From assembly GCF_005281475.1 (NCBI RefSeq), contig NZ_CP040106.1, positions 4,244,501 to 4,308,500 of the forward strand: a stretch of 64,000 nucleotides of DNA. The letters are read 5' to 3'. A program made the position numbers and the translations under genes. The stretch is from Echinicola rosea (GTDB lineage Bacteria > Bacteroidota > Bacteroidia > Cytophagales > Cyclobacteriaceae). Below the pieces are notes generated by a model, which worked only from the letters and a program-made list of their open reading frames with translations, ran no database searches and was not told the origin of the DNA. Of the stretch, positions 36,745-46,100 are shown piece after piece; the first letter of the stretch is position 1; each line of letters begins with the position of its first letter.

Positions 36745-37359
36745 ATGATAAAACGATTAATGATTTTTGTTGTGGCCATTGCATGTGGCTGCGCTAGCTC
36801 CACATCAATTGTAAGCTCATGGAAAAGTCCTGACGCCACTCCCGAGGATGTAGAACTGACCAAGGTGATGATTGCAGTATTGGGTAACTCAGAAGCCAGC
36901 AGAAGGATCGCAGAAGACAAGGTAGCCAGCCTCAATGCCAAGGTTCACCCCTCCTATCAAGTGCTCATGAATGCATCTGCCGCTACTGATACCACTAAAA
37001 GCAGCAACATTTTAAAAGAGCAGGGATTTGATGGCATTATTGTCATGAAATTAGTGGATAAGGATAAATCCACCGATTGGGTACCGGGTTCCTACTCGGG
37101 CTATTGGTCCATGCACCCTTATTACTGGGGAGGATTTGGGTATGGTGGTTACTATGACCCTGGCTATTATACCGAAGACGTGACCTATGTGGTAGAGACC
37201 AGCCTCTATTCGCTAAAAGACGATACAAAACTGCTTTGGTCAGGCATCTCTTCTTCGGTAAACCCTTCTTCAGTGGAGAAGACCGTACAGGATATCGCCA
37301 TGAAATCTTATGACCAAATGAAAACGGATGGATTATTGCCAGCCGAAAATGGCAAATAG
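36745..37359 (+). CDS. Lipoprotein with aromatic/glycine loop, DUF4136-like
   Basis: 204 aa, lipobox ACGC (Cys15). Begins CASSTSIVSSWKSPDATPED, has a helix-strand core (VMIAVLGNSEASRRIAEDKV, GIIVMKLVDK) and a Tyr/Gly/Trp-rich loop at about 115-148 (WSMHPYYWGGFGYGGYYDPG), then YVVETSLYSLKDDTKLLWSG and a final helix. The loop recalls the first gene of the cluster. Function unknown; likely part of the same envelope unit. Confidence 0.8.
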   Translation: MIKRLMIFVVAIACGCASSTSIVSSWKSPDATPEDVELTKVMIAVLGNSEASRRIAEDKVASLNAKVHPSYQVLMNASAATDTTKSSNILKEQGFDGIIVMKLVDKDKSTDWVPGSYSGYWSMHPYYWGGFGYGGYYDPGYYTEDVTYVVETSLYSLKDDTKLLWSGISSSVNPSSVEKTVQDIAMKSYDQMKTDGLLPAENGK

Positions 37360-37387
37360 AAGACGGTGATTTCTATATAAAACAATC

Positions 37388-37419
37388 AAGGCTGTCCCAA
37401 ATCAACTGGGGGCAGCCTT
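37388..37419 (+). terminator. Terminator hairpin after the lipoprotein cluster
   Basis: aaggctgtccc (37388-37398) pairs with ggggcagcctt (37409-37419) around a short loop, with one G-U pair. The T-run after it is weak, so efficiency is uncertain. Confidence 0.55.
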
Positions 37420-37696
37420 AGTTATTATGGTTACAGTGTAAAAAAAATTCTCAATACTAACGCCTGAAGTCGATTTAAAAACCGTTCTGTTAATCAAGTA
37501 TGACGAAGCAACGCCGATGCGTCACTGTGAGGAGGAACGACGCAGCAGTCCCGTATTCCGGAGAGGAAATTACAGATTATTTCCCCCTTTCCGTCCCTCC
37601 GTCCCTTTAGCGGAGCCGAAGGGAGCGGAGGAGATATCCTGAAATGCTATTGATTTCATGATCAAACGCACGTTTGGAGGATCTTCAAACCCACTC
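37420..37696. other. Intergenic region with dispersed-repeat fragment
   Basis: Contains cgtcactgtgaggaggaacgacg at about 37519-37541, related to the outer arm of the R3 repeats. A purine-rich stretch (ggagccgaagggagcggagg) follows just before the end of the 1467-aa gene. No gene seen. Confidence 0.4.
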
Positions 37697-40600
37697 TTAC
37701 TTCACCACTTTGCTAATGGCAAACAAGCCACCAAGCCGAACCAAAAGGGTCATGGCGGCTCCTGCTGAAGCGATGATCGTATTGATTTCACTGAGTACAT
37801 GAATCCTGCCAAAGGAAATAAACACCAATAAACCAATGACCACCAAAATCAGCACAGCAAAGGTAATGTTCCAAGTGCCCTTTTGCTTGGACTCCAGCTC
37901 TCTTGCGAGTGCCTCGTCACTGCTTACCTTGGACAGCACAAAATTCCCAAAGCTCTCATTCATCAACCGTAAAGAATGGTCAAAAACCAGTATTCCCTTG
38001 TGCAACAGATCAATGATCCCGTCCACATTATTGGTATTGACGAATTTATCCCTGGCAATATCGTAAACGATGTATCGCTCTTCTTTTGACAGGTTGTTCC
38101 AAATAGAATAATAATACGTATAAGAGGTCTCCTGAACGTGCAGGATGACATCCTCTTCATTGTCGCATCCTTTGTAAAGCCTTCTATTGAAGAATAGCTG
38201 GTTGAGGTACTTGCCATGCTCAAATTCTCCTTTCATCACGTCATATTGAGGTGACCTTTTATCTCCACGTGACCAATCAATTTGGGTGGTGTCAAAAGGA
38301 ACATTGATCCGATAGAAACCTCCCAGAACATTCAGCCAATTTCTGTAATCCATCTTGAGTGCCATCATTTTTTCATATGCCTCCTCTGCCTTTGCCCCAG
38401 GGTCAGTAGAAAAATGGTTGATTTGATCTTCATAGTGCTCATAAATTTTTATGGGGCTTATGTTACTTGATATCACCACGCGAATAAGTGGATTGTGTAC
38501 CATTTGCTGAAGGATATGCACCTTGATCCGGTTGAGGTCCATATCATCAAATGAGAATTCAAAGTGTTCGATATAGATCAAAAGGGGAAGTTTAGGAAGG
38601 TCTTTGTCATTTTCGGATATTTTTTGTTCATGTAAGCCCTTGCCCTCCACCGAATTTCTTAACACCGTTTCCAATGCTGTGTACGTTGAAACCGGTGATT
38701 TGATGATTTCGTCCAATGCCACATCCAAGCCTAATTTACTGTTCCTAAAATGGTAGATGGTCCCGGCAGGACTTTCCCCTGACGTATTCTCTGACGCTTG
38801 GTTTTTCAGCACATGGGGCAAGTCTATCATGTCCATGGTGTACAAGGTACTGGGATATTCATGCTCCAGCTGTTGATAAACTTTTCTTACACAAGAGGCA
38901 TTTACGCCTACCAAGAAAGTGTTGTTAAAACTGTCTTTTCCGATTCCCTTGTCATACTTTAAGCGCCATAGGTCAGCTTCTTGGTAGATCTTGACCAAGT
39001 CATGTTTATGGATTTTGGCAGGCTGGTCAAAGTTGGGAATAAGGTGGTCCACATATCCCTTGAAAGCCAGCCCACAGATTTTTCGGGACGTTCCCGATAG
39101 CAAAAAGAATATCACTGCCACCAGCAAAGGTACAAGCACCAACACCATCATCGCCACATTATCGATAAAGAACTCAGAGAATCGCTTAGGAGCCCCGGCC
39201 ACAATATATTTCTTATCAGGGCCGTAATATGTAAACGTATCTGCTTCGTACTTCCACCCAAGATCCCAGTCAGTATGGGACAAATATCCTTTTGAAGCCA
39301 GCCCATACGGATTAAATGCAATCCGCATGTCCCCATATACTCCTCCAATCAATAAATAATATATATAATCCTGCGACAAACTATCCACATGACCTAAATC
39401 TGCACCCGCAGTGTATTTGACGGAATCCAACAATAAGTCACTCAACGTGGAGTGAAAGAAAGTGTCCTCATTGACCATCGTGGCTACGAACTTTTCGGGA
39501 TTAGGGACACGGGGTTTCTTTTTAGGATGTGTCATGTCATAATACTGGCTGGCTTTGTTTTGAAACCAACTCGCATATTGAGAGGTAAGGTCATAGCTAT
39601 AGTATTTATGTAGGATTTCCCTTTCCTTATTGTAGCTGATTGAGTAAAAAATAAAACTGGGTATCACTGTAATCAAGCATATCAGCGAAAAGGTAAACAA
39701 CTGATATGCCTTCAGCATAGGCCTCATCTCATATTTCTTTAATAACTGCGCTCCCTTATGCCCTATATAATTCCTGGTTCCAATGTCGCCTTTACCGCTT
39801 TCCTTTTGCAAAGGTATCATTATCAGGATTTTATAAATACCAATAGCGAGTAGCCCAAGTAATACCAAACTACCAAAGGCCTTTAGGTCCTTGGCATGGC
39901 CCATTAAGATCAATTTGCCAATCATCAGCACACCCAAAATCACCCCAAAGCTGATTTTTAAAAACCTATTATGGCTAGGCTTACCAAAACGCGTGTACAT
40001 CTTCTTGCTGGGTGGTAATAAGTTGGACAGCACGTAATAGTTAATGCCCACCACACATATCCCAACCAGCATCAAGTCGTGGATGACAAAATCGTCAAAG
40101 TCTGCATGTAATATACTTTCTACAAAACAGTAAAAGCCTGCCAAAGCATTTATCATAAACAAACATAAATACGCACGATTATACTGATGATCATCAGAAC
40201 AGTAAGGCCTTAGCCAATTGAAGGCAAAAACTTTCTGCTTGAGATTACTGGGTTTGGTGGATAGTAAGGATAGCAACATGCCCTGTAAAAAAAGTACCAA
40301 CAAAAAGGCTACCTGCATCTCTAAGGTAAGCATAATGGTCATGGAATTGGCTGTATTAACGTATTCCTTATCCTGAAAAGTGGCCAAATAATAGCCGTCT
40401 ATACAGTCCAACTTACTGAGGTAAACATAATGGGATTTGCCTTGGTAGTCCGCAGAGGCAAACTGGGGTCGATCACTGGATACAAAGGGGGTAAATTTGC
40501 CACCTGTTTCTTCCAAGAAATTCTCGTTAAGGTTGCGTTCTTTCTCAGAATGAAAAAGGGTTTTACCAGATTTGTCCATAAGGCAAAAGCCGTAGCCCGG

Positions 40601-42100
40601 TTTTACAAATGGATCAATGAGACTGGCCGAGGAAAAACTTGCCGCCAAAACCGGAAGCGAATCAATTCCAGAAGGAATACCAATACCAATTTCATAATTC
40701 CCGTCACTTACCGATCGGATAGACTCCATAAAAAGGGGCTGCTCACGTTTGTATAACCTTGTTTCTTTGTTGGCCACTTTCATGATGTACTTTCGATGAG
40801 AGAGATCGGTGACCTTATCAGGATTGCCTTCACTGGAAATGTAAATACGAATTTTCCCATCAGGGCTGCACCAAAAAATTGAATTGAAATATTGGAATCG
40901 ATGCCCTTGTTTTAAATTAAAATCCGGGTATCTCAGCCCTCCGAAGGACCAATAGTTACCCTTTTCGGAATCACGATAAACGGTGGTATCACCTATACTT
41001 TTTGAAAATGCATCACGCCTATCTTTTTGGTATAAGCTATAAAAAAAAGCAGAGCTTTCTGGCCTGTTAAATCCTTTGATCCAATTGAAAACATTATGTA
41101 TGGAATCATTCTTATTCTTCCATTCTTGGGTAGTGATCGAATCGATGTCATTCAGCACGTCCATAACGCTGGAAATCTCTCCTTCAAAGTTTTGATCTAC
41201 CTGATCGTTTAGCGCCACAAGGTTTTCCCTGGCCTCATTTTTATCATCTTTAAGCTGCGTGGTCAGGTACATAAAAAGCAAAATGATACCCATGGGAATC
41301 ACTGTAACCGATGCTCCTGTGAACAATACGTCCTTGGTGTACAATCGCTCCATATTACTCATGACAAAAAGCTTAATTATGGGGAGCGCAAGTAAAATGA
41401 TGATCGTAAGGATCACCGCAATGGAAATGGTATGAGCAGATACTTCCCGTTTTTGATCCTCAAACTTCTCCATATTTACGAGTCCTGTGAGATAAACAGC
41501 ACCATCCCTTGATTTGCACAAGAGTGTATTGTAGGCTTGATACTCTGCTAACCCCAAATCCAGTTGAAATATTTTTTTGCTCTCAAAAACATTGATCACA
41601 CTGTCTCTCGTATAATAAAGCTCTCCAAAAGTCGGATTGTTAGTGAACAATGTATTGAGCTCCTTTTGGTCTTCCACGGAAGACACACAATTGATACTGA
41701 TAAAATCAAATATATCCTTCCGCACAATCAGCGGATTATTAAAAAGCTCTTCATAATTCTCCTTAGCTTTTATTTTTGAAGCGATCCTGTCAATTTTCGG
41801 GTTTCCGCTGTTCTTTGTGGTATCTTTGGGTTCACCCATCAGTTTAAATACCACGTGGTCTTGCCCAAATCTGTATTCATAGTCCCCTGGATGCTGGATA
41901 CTTTGATCGGTAGTCAATATTTTTTTTTGGCCTTCTATTAAATTTTCGATATTGGTCTTGATATTTCCCAGCACGCGCATATTATCTGCGTTCATGGTTT
42001 TCTCATTCCCCGCCACATGAACAAAAAAGTAGTAAACAAAAGCCAAGGAGATAATGACCAAAGTAGAAAGCACCACAACGCCTTTTTTGGAAATCCGCAT
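37697..42100 (-). CDS. 1467-aa multi-pass sensor-like protein with degenerate AAA-like domain
   Basis: Predicted inner-membrane protein with about 12 TM helices (7-27, 223-247, 257-280, 590-613, 641-663, 671-694, 712-733, 739-763, 799-822, 981-1003, 1409-1430, 1438-1464). Three large extracytoplasmic domains lie at 28-222, 281-589 and 823-980; the second has Cache-like text (PGYGFCLMDKSGKTLFHSEK, then YYLATFQDKEYV). The cytoplasmic region 1004-1408 resembles a STAND/AAA-type ATPase: a P-loop-position segment without the GKT residues (TFLVGVNASCVRKVYQQL, 1061-1078), a Walker-B-like LLIYIEHFEFSFDD (1173-1186), a sensor-like RVVISSNISP (1207-1216) and a winged-helix-like end (1330-1395). No output enzyme is recognised. 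Stands alone on its strand; ligand and output unknown. Confidence 0.75.
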   Translation of the reverse strand: MRISKKGVVVLSTLVIISLAFVYYFFVHVAGNEKTMNADNMRVLGNIKTNIENLIEGQKKILTTDQSIQHPGDYEYRFGQDHVVFKLMGEPKDTTKNSGNPKIDRIASKIKAKENYEELFNNPLIVRKDIFDFISINCVSSVEDQKELNTLFTNNPTFGELYYTRDSVINVFESKKIFQLDLGLAEYQAYNTLLCKSRDGAVYLTGLVNMEKFEDQKREVSAHTISIAVILTIIILLALPIIKLFVMSNMERLYTKDVLFTGASVTVIPMGIILLFMYLTTQLKDDKNEARENLVALNDQVDQNFEGEISSVMDVLNDIDSITTQEWKNKNDSIHNVFNWIKGFNRPESSAFFYSLYQKDRRDAFSKSIGDTTVYRDSEKGNYWSFGGLRYPDFNLKQGHRFQYFNSIFWCSPDGKIRIYISSEGNPDKVTDLSHRKYIMKVANKETRLYKREQPLFMESIRSVSDGNYEIGIGIPSGIDSLPVLAASFSSASLIDPFVKPGYGFCLMDKSGKTLFHSEKERNLNENFLEETGGKFTPFVSSDRPQFASADYQGKSHYVYLSKLDCIDGYYLATFQDKEYVNTANSMTIMLTLEMQVAFLLVLFLQGMLLSLLSTKPSNLKQKVFAFNWLRPYCSDDHQYNRAYLCLFMINALAGFYCFVESILHADFDDFVIHDLMLVGICVVGINYYVLSNLLPPSKKMYTRFGKPSHNRFLKISFGVILGVLMIGKLILMGHAKDLKAFGSLVLLGLLAIGIYKILIMIPLQKESGKGDIGTRNYIGHKGAQLLKKYEMRPMLKAYQLFTFSLICLITVIPSFIFYSISYNKEREILHKYYSYDLTSQYASWFQNKASQYYDMTHPKKKPRVPNPEKFVATMVNEDTFFHSTLSDLLLDSVKYTAGADLGHVDSLSQDYIYYLLIGGVYGDMRIAFNPYGLASKGYLSHTDWDLGWKYEADTFTYYGPDKKYIVAGAPKRFSEFFIDNVAMMVLVLVPLLVAVIFFLLSGTSRKICGLAFKGYVDHLIPNFDQPAKIHKHDLVKIYQEADLWRLKYDKGIGKDSFNNTFLVGVNASCVRKVYQQLEHEYPSTLYTMDMIDLPHVLKNQASENTSGESPAGTIYHFRNSKLGLDVALDEIIKSPVSTYTALETVLRNSVEGKGLHEQKISENDKDLPKLPLLIYIEHFEFSFDDMDLNRIKVHILQQMVHNPLIRVVISSNISPIKIYEHYEDQINHFSTDPGAKAEEAYEKMMALKMDYRNWLNVLGGFYRINVPFDTTQIDWSRGDKRSPQYDVMKGEFEHGKYLNQLFFNRRLYKGCDNEEDVILHVQETSYTYYYSIWNNLSKEERYIVYDIARDKFVNTNNVDGIIDLLHKGILVFDHSLRLMNESFGNFVLSKVSSDEALARELESKQKGTWNITFAVLILVVIGLLVFISFGRIHVLSEINTIIASAGAAMTLLVRLGGLFAISKVVK

Positions 42101-42408
42101 AACAAACTCTATTGAAAATGGTGAAATTGGCCAGCAAGGAAATGATGCTGACTGAAGTAATCAAAATATCAAGCAAAACAGCTTGGTGAAGACCGTCTAG
42201 CTTACCGGATGGAGCGTAGTTTGTGGTAGTAAAAATTACCAATAGACGCGATAAAGACTATTGGAACAATCGATCGTGTTTTAACGATAGCAATTCATTT
42301 TAAATCGAATAAAACGTAAAATAATATATTTAATTCTACATTAATTCTCGTGTTTGTCCTAAAGGTACCATCTTTTTTACAGGAACTCAATACCTATTTT
42401 ACGGTATT
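42101..42408. other. Intergenic region, nothing assigned
   Basis: Upstream side of the 1467-aa gene and downstream side of the small gene at 42409. AT-rich, without a recognisable promoter box or repeat. Confidence 0.35.
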
Positions 42409-42900
42409 TTACACATGTTTTGAATAAGATTCAACCTCTTCGACGAGGAGTTGATAGTCGAATTGCAAGTCCGGGTGAAGGGTGGAAACAATTTTCTGAA
42501 TTTTGGATACCTGCAGGTCATACAGGTTCTGGATCACTTGATGGTCAAATTCAAGGTATTTATATGAAATCAAAGCTTTACAAAAATAAGCGATCAACTC
42601 CAATTGGACGGTTTTGTCCTTGGTAAATTTCAAGTACTTGTTCAATTTGCGCCGATTGGCCTGCGCAGATTTTTTGGCAAAATAGGCATGGTCCATATTG
42701 GCCGCTTCAAAGGATTCCGCTAACTCCTCCTCTACCATTTGTTGAAAAAACTGTGGATTTTCCCGACCAAACACCTTGAAATATACAAACTGCTTATTGT
42801 CCTTTGTAAACTTTGCCGTCTCCATCAGCAAGTCCACCAACTCCTCTGATGTCAGATGCTGAAGTTCCTTTTTGATATTGGCCAAACTCGGTAATTTCAT
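42409..42900 (-). CDS. Conserved helical cytosolic protein, unknown function
   Basis: 163 aa from the ATG at 42900 (MKLPSLANIKKELQHLTSEE); the open frame extends to a GTG at 43002, but the extra 34 residues do not fit. Mostly alpha-helical and charged: LTSEELVDLLMETAKFTKDN, FVYFKVFGRENPQFF, KKSAQANRRKLNKYLKFTKD, VSTLHPDLQFDYQLLVEEVE. I recall similar uncharacterised proteins in Bacteroidota. It is upstream of, and on the same strand as, the 1467-aa receptor-like gene, 308 bp away. Confidence 0.65.
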   Translation of the reverse strand: MKLPSLANIKKELQHLTSEELVDLLMETAKFTKDNKQFVYFKVFGRENPQFFQQMVEEELAESFEAANMDHAYFAKKSAQANRRKLNKYLKFTKDKTVQLELIAYFCKALISYKYLEFDHQVIQNLYDLQVSKIQKIVSTLHPDLQFDYQLLVEEVESYSKHV

Positions 42901-43170
42901 ATAATCCCATTGGTCATAATGTCCTAACGATAACGGCCATAAAGATATTAAGTTATGGTGGAATGTCACGGGACCAAACGAATGCTCTTCTCCCAGCATC
43001 ACCGTTGATACTTCGTTGCGCTAAACCCCGTAGGGAAAAAAACAAGCCCATTCGGACATTAAGCGAAAGGATTTTTTAACATTCCTTGATTTATCCCGTA
43101 TAATTAATTTATTAGTTTTAAGTATAAGCCTCGACCACAAAACGGTTTGCACCGTCAAACAACTATTTTT

Positions 43171-46100
43171 ATGACAAAATCTCTGCTATTTCTATTCTTA
43201 CTCTCTCTTCCGATCTTAGCATTTTCTCAAGACAAGTACCAATCCCAATGGAACAAGGTCGAAAAATTGGAGCTTAAAAACCTTCCCCAATCCGCCTTGG
43301 CTGTCACTGATTCCATTTATCAACAAGCCAAAGCAGAAGGCAATTCACCTCAGTGGATCAAAGCCATGCTTTACCAAGCAAAGTTTGCTTTGACACTGGA
43401 GGAAGAAGCCCAAGTGAAGATTATTGCCCATTATAACAAGGAAATAGCCCAAACTAATGCTCCCGAACGGAATATTCTGGAAAGCATGCTGGCACAATTT
43501 TATTGGCAATATTTCAAGGATAATCGCTATCGATTTTACGATCGAAGTCAAACATCCGAGGTGATGGACAGTACCGACTTTAGGACTTGGAATCTAGATC
43601 AGCTCTACCGACACATCTACGCACTGCATGTACGGGCTTTACAAGATCAGAAAAAAACGCAGCAAACCCCAATAGACCAATACCAAACGATCCTTTTGGA
43701 AGAAGATAGAACCAAAGGCCTAACCCCCAGCCTATTTGATGTATTGGCTCATAGGGCTTTGGATTTTTATAAAAATGACGAATCCAGCATCCACCAACCC
43801 AAGGATAAATTTCTCATCAATGAAGCAGGCTATTTTCAAGATGAAAACTACCTTCCGAAATATACTTCCCCCAGTCTTTCCACACATTACGAAGCCCTTC
43901 GTGTCTATCACCAGCTAATCGACTACCACCGCGGTAGAAAAAATGAGAACGCATTAGTCGCAAATCAACTGGAGCGCTTACGGTTTGTCGCGGAAAATTA
44001 TACTGGTGAATCCAAAGAGAAGCATTATGAAGATGCACTGTCAAAACTCTATTCAAAATACCAATCCAATTCGATAAGCACACTCATCACCTATGACCTG
44101 GCCACATTATACCATAACATGGCCAATCAATATTCCCCAGAGGATGCACCCCTACACCAATTTAAGCGTCGGGAAGCGCTGCAGGTCCTTGAAAAGGCAA
44201 TCGCTACTTTTCCAGATGGAATGGGAACCGAATCCTGTTCTTCACTGCGTAAATCCATTATCCAGCCCTATCTAGAACTTACCACCGAAAAATACCTTCC
44301 TATCAACCAAAAAGCTCGCATATTGGCAGAATATAAAAATCTCGACGAACTGGAATTCACCGTGTACGATTTGGATGTCGATCAATACGAACAATTCGAG
44401 CGACTACGCTACAAAAATGCCCAAAGTAACTTTATCCAAAAGCTGAAACCATTTAAGTCTTGGAAGAGTAAATTGAAAAATGAAGAAGATTATCAGCTTC
44501 ACAGCATGGATAACCTTCTCCCTGCCCTACCAGCTGGTACTTACCTGATTGTAGCCAATAGCGAAAGCAAGGATCTTGAAACATTTGGCCATCAAGCATA
44601 TCAGGTGATACAGGTTACCGATATGGCCCTGATCCATCAAAATATAGGCAATAAAGTCACCCTGCAGGTGATTGACCGCTTAAATGGAGCAGCTATTGAA
44701 GGAGCTAAAATAACCATGAGCAGTAGTCGATACGATAAAAATACACGCTTACCCAAAAACGCCCTTATTACAAATGACCGTGGTTTTGTGGAATTTAAAG
44801 TGCAAGACCAGTATTATGGCGTAAAGGCCAAGGTCGAGAAAGATGGTCAAATGGCCACATTTGGAAATTTTAACAGCCGGGGCTATTATTCCTATCATGA
44901 AGGAGCCACCATCAAAACACATTTATTCACCGATAGAAGTATCTATCGTCCTGGACAGACCGTGTTTTTTAAAGGTATCCTTGTAAAAAGAGCAAACGAC
45001 CAAAGTGAAATCGTGCCAAAAGCAAGTGTGGAAGTCGTTTTAAAAGATGTAAATGGGGAAAAGGTCTCAGAACTACTCCTTGAGTCCAATGAATATGGCT
45101 CCTTTAGCGGAGAGTTCGTTTTGCCTACGACAGGTTTGACGGGAAATTTCCAACTTGAAGTAAATAAGAACGACAAAGTAAAAAATATCCCGCTCAGGGG
45201 AGCCGATTTTACAAATGGACACCAGCGTATTTCTGTAGAAGAATACAAGCGCCCCACTTTCGAAGCCAGTTTCAAACCGATTGACCAAGAATATCAGGTC
45301 AATGATAGCATCCAAGTCCATGGCGAAGCCTTGGCATATTCAGGAAGTAAAATTTCCAATGCCACTATGACCTATCGAGTGGTCAGAGAGGTGCAAATGC
45401 CGTATTGGTACTATTGGAGACGTCCCGTCCACAGGGCACCATCTCAGGAAATCGCCCACGGTACCTTACAAACTGATGCGGAAGGCCAATTCACCCTGCC
45501 TTTTAAGGCCATACCTGATGAAAGCGTCCCCGAGGGTGACCAGCCGCTATTCCGTTATACCGTGTCGGCGGAATTCACTGATATTAATGGCGAAACCCGA
45601 ACTGCAAATACCACTGTAAAGATCGGATACCACGCCCTGCTCCTAAACCTTGACCTTCCCGAGCAAGGATATAGGCAACAGGATAGCATTTCACTGAGCA
45701 TCAACAGCACCAACCTAAACGACATCAACATTCCTGCCAGTGGAAAACTCAAAATCTATAAGTTAACTGCTCCCGGCCGGATCCTTCGTGACTCCCCATT
45801 ATCCTCAACGGACTATCAGCGATGGGACAAGGATGAATTTATCAAGCATTTTCCACATGAACCCTTTAGAAATGAGGGAGACCCCCTCAATTGGGAAAAA
45901 GGTAAGTTAATCGTTAACAGCACATTCGACACCGAAAAGGAAAAAGAAATTAACCTTACAGGATTTGACCAGTGGTCAACAGGGAAATACCTTGTTGAAT
46001 TGGAATCGATGGACAAATTCGGCCAAAAAGTATCTGTCAAAGCACTTTTCACATTGCTGGATAAAGCAAGTAAAACCGTACCCGACCACCAACTATTGGA

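Noticed and set aside
37697..42100. Methyl-accepting chemotaxis protein or histidine kinase
   Set aside because: Despite Cache-like sensing regions there is no HAMP, MCP signalling helix, HisKA or HATPase motif.
42003..42242. Small membrane protein upstream of the 1467-aa gene
   Set aside because: It overlaps the N-terminal coding region of the large gene in another frame and starts from TTG; shadow frame.
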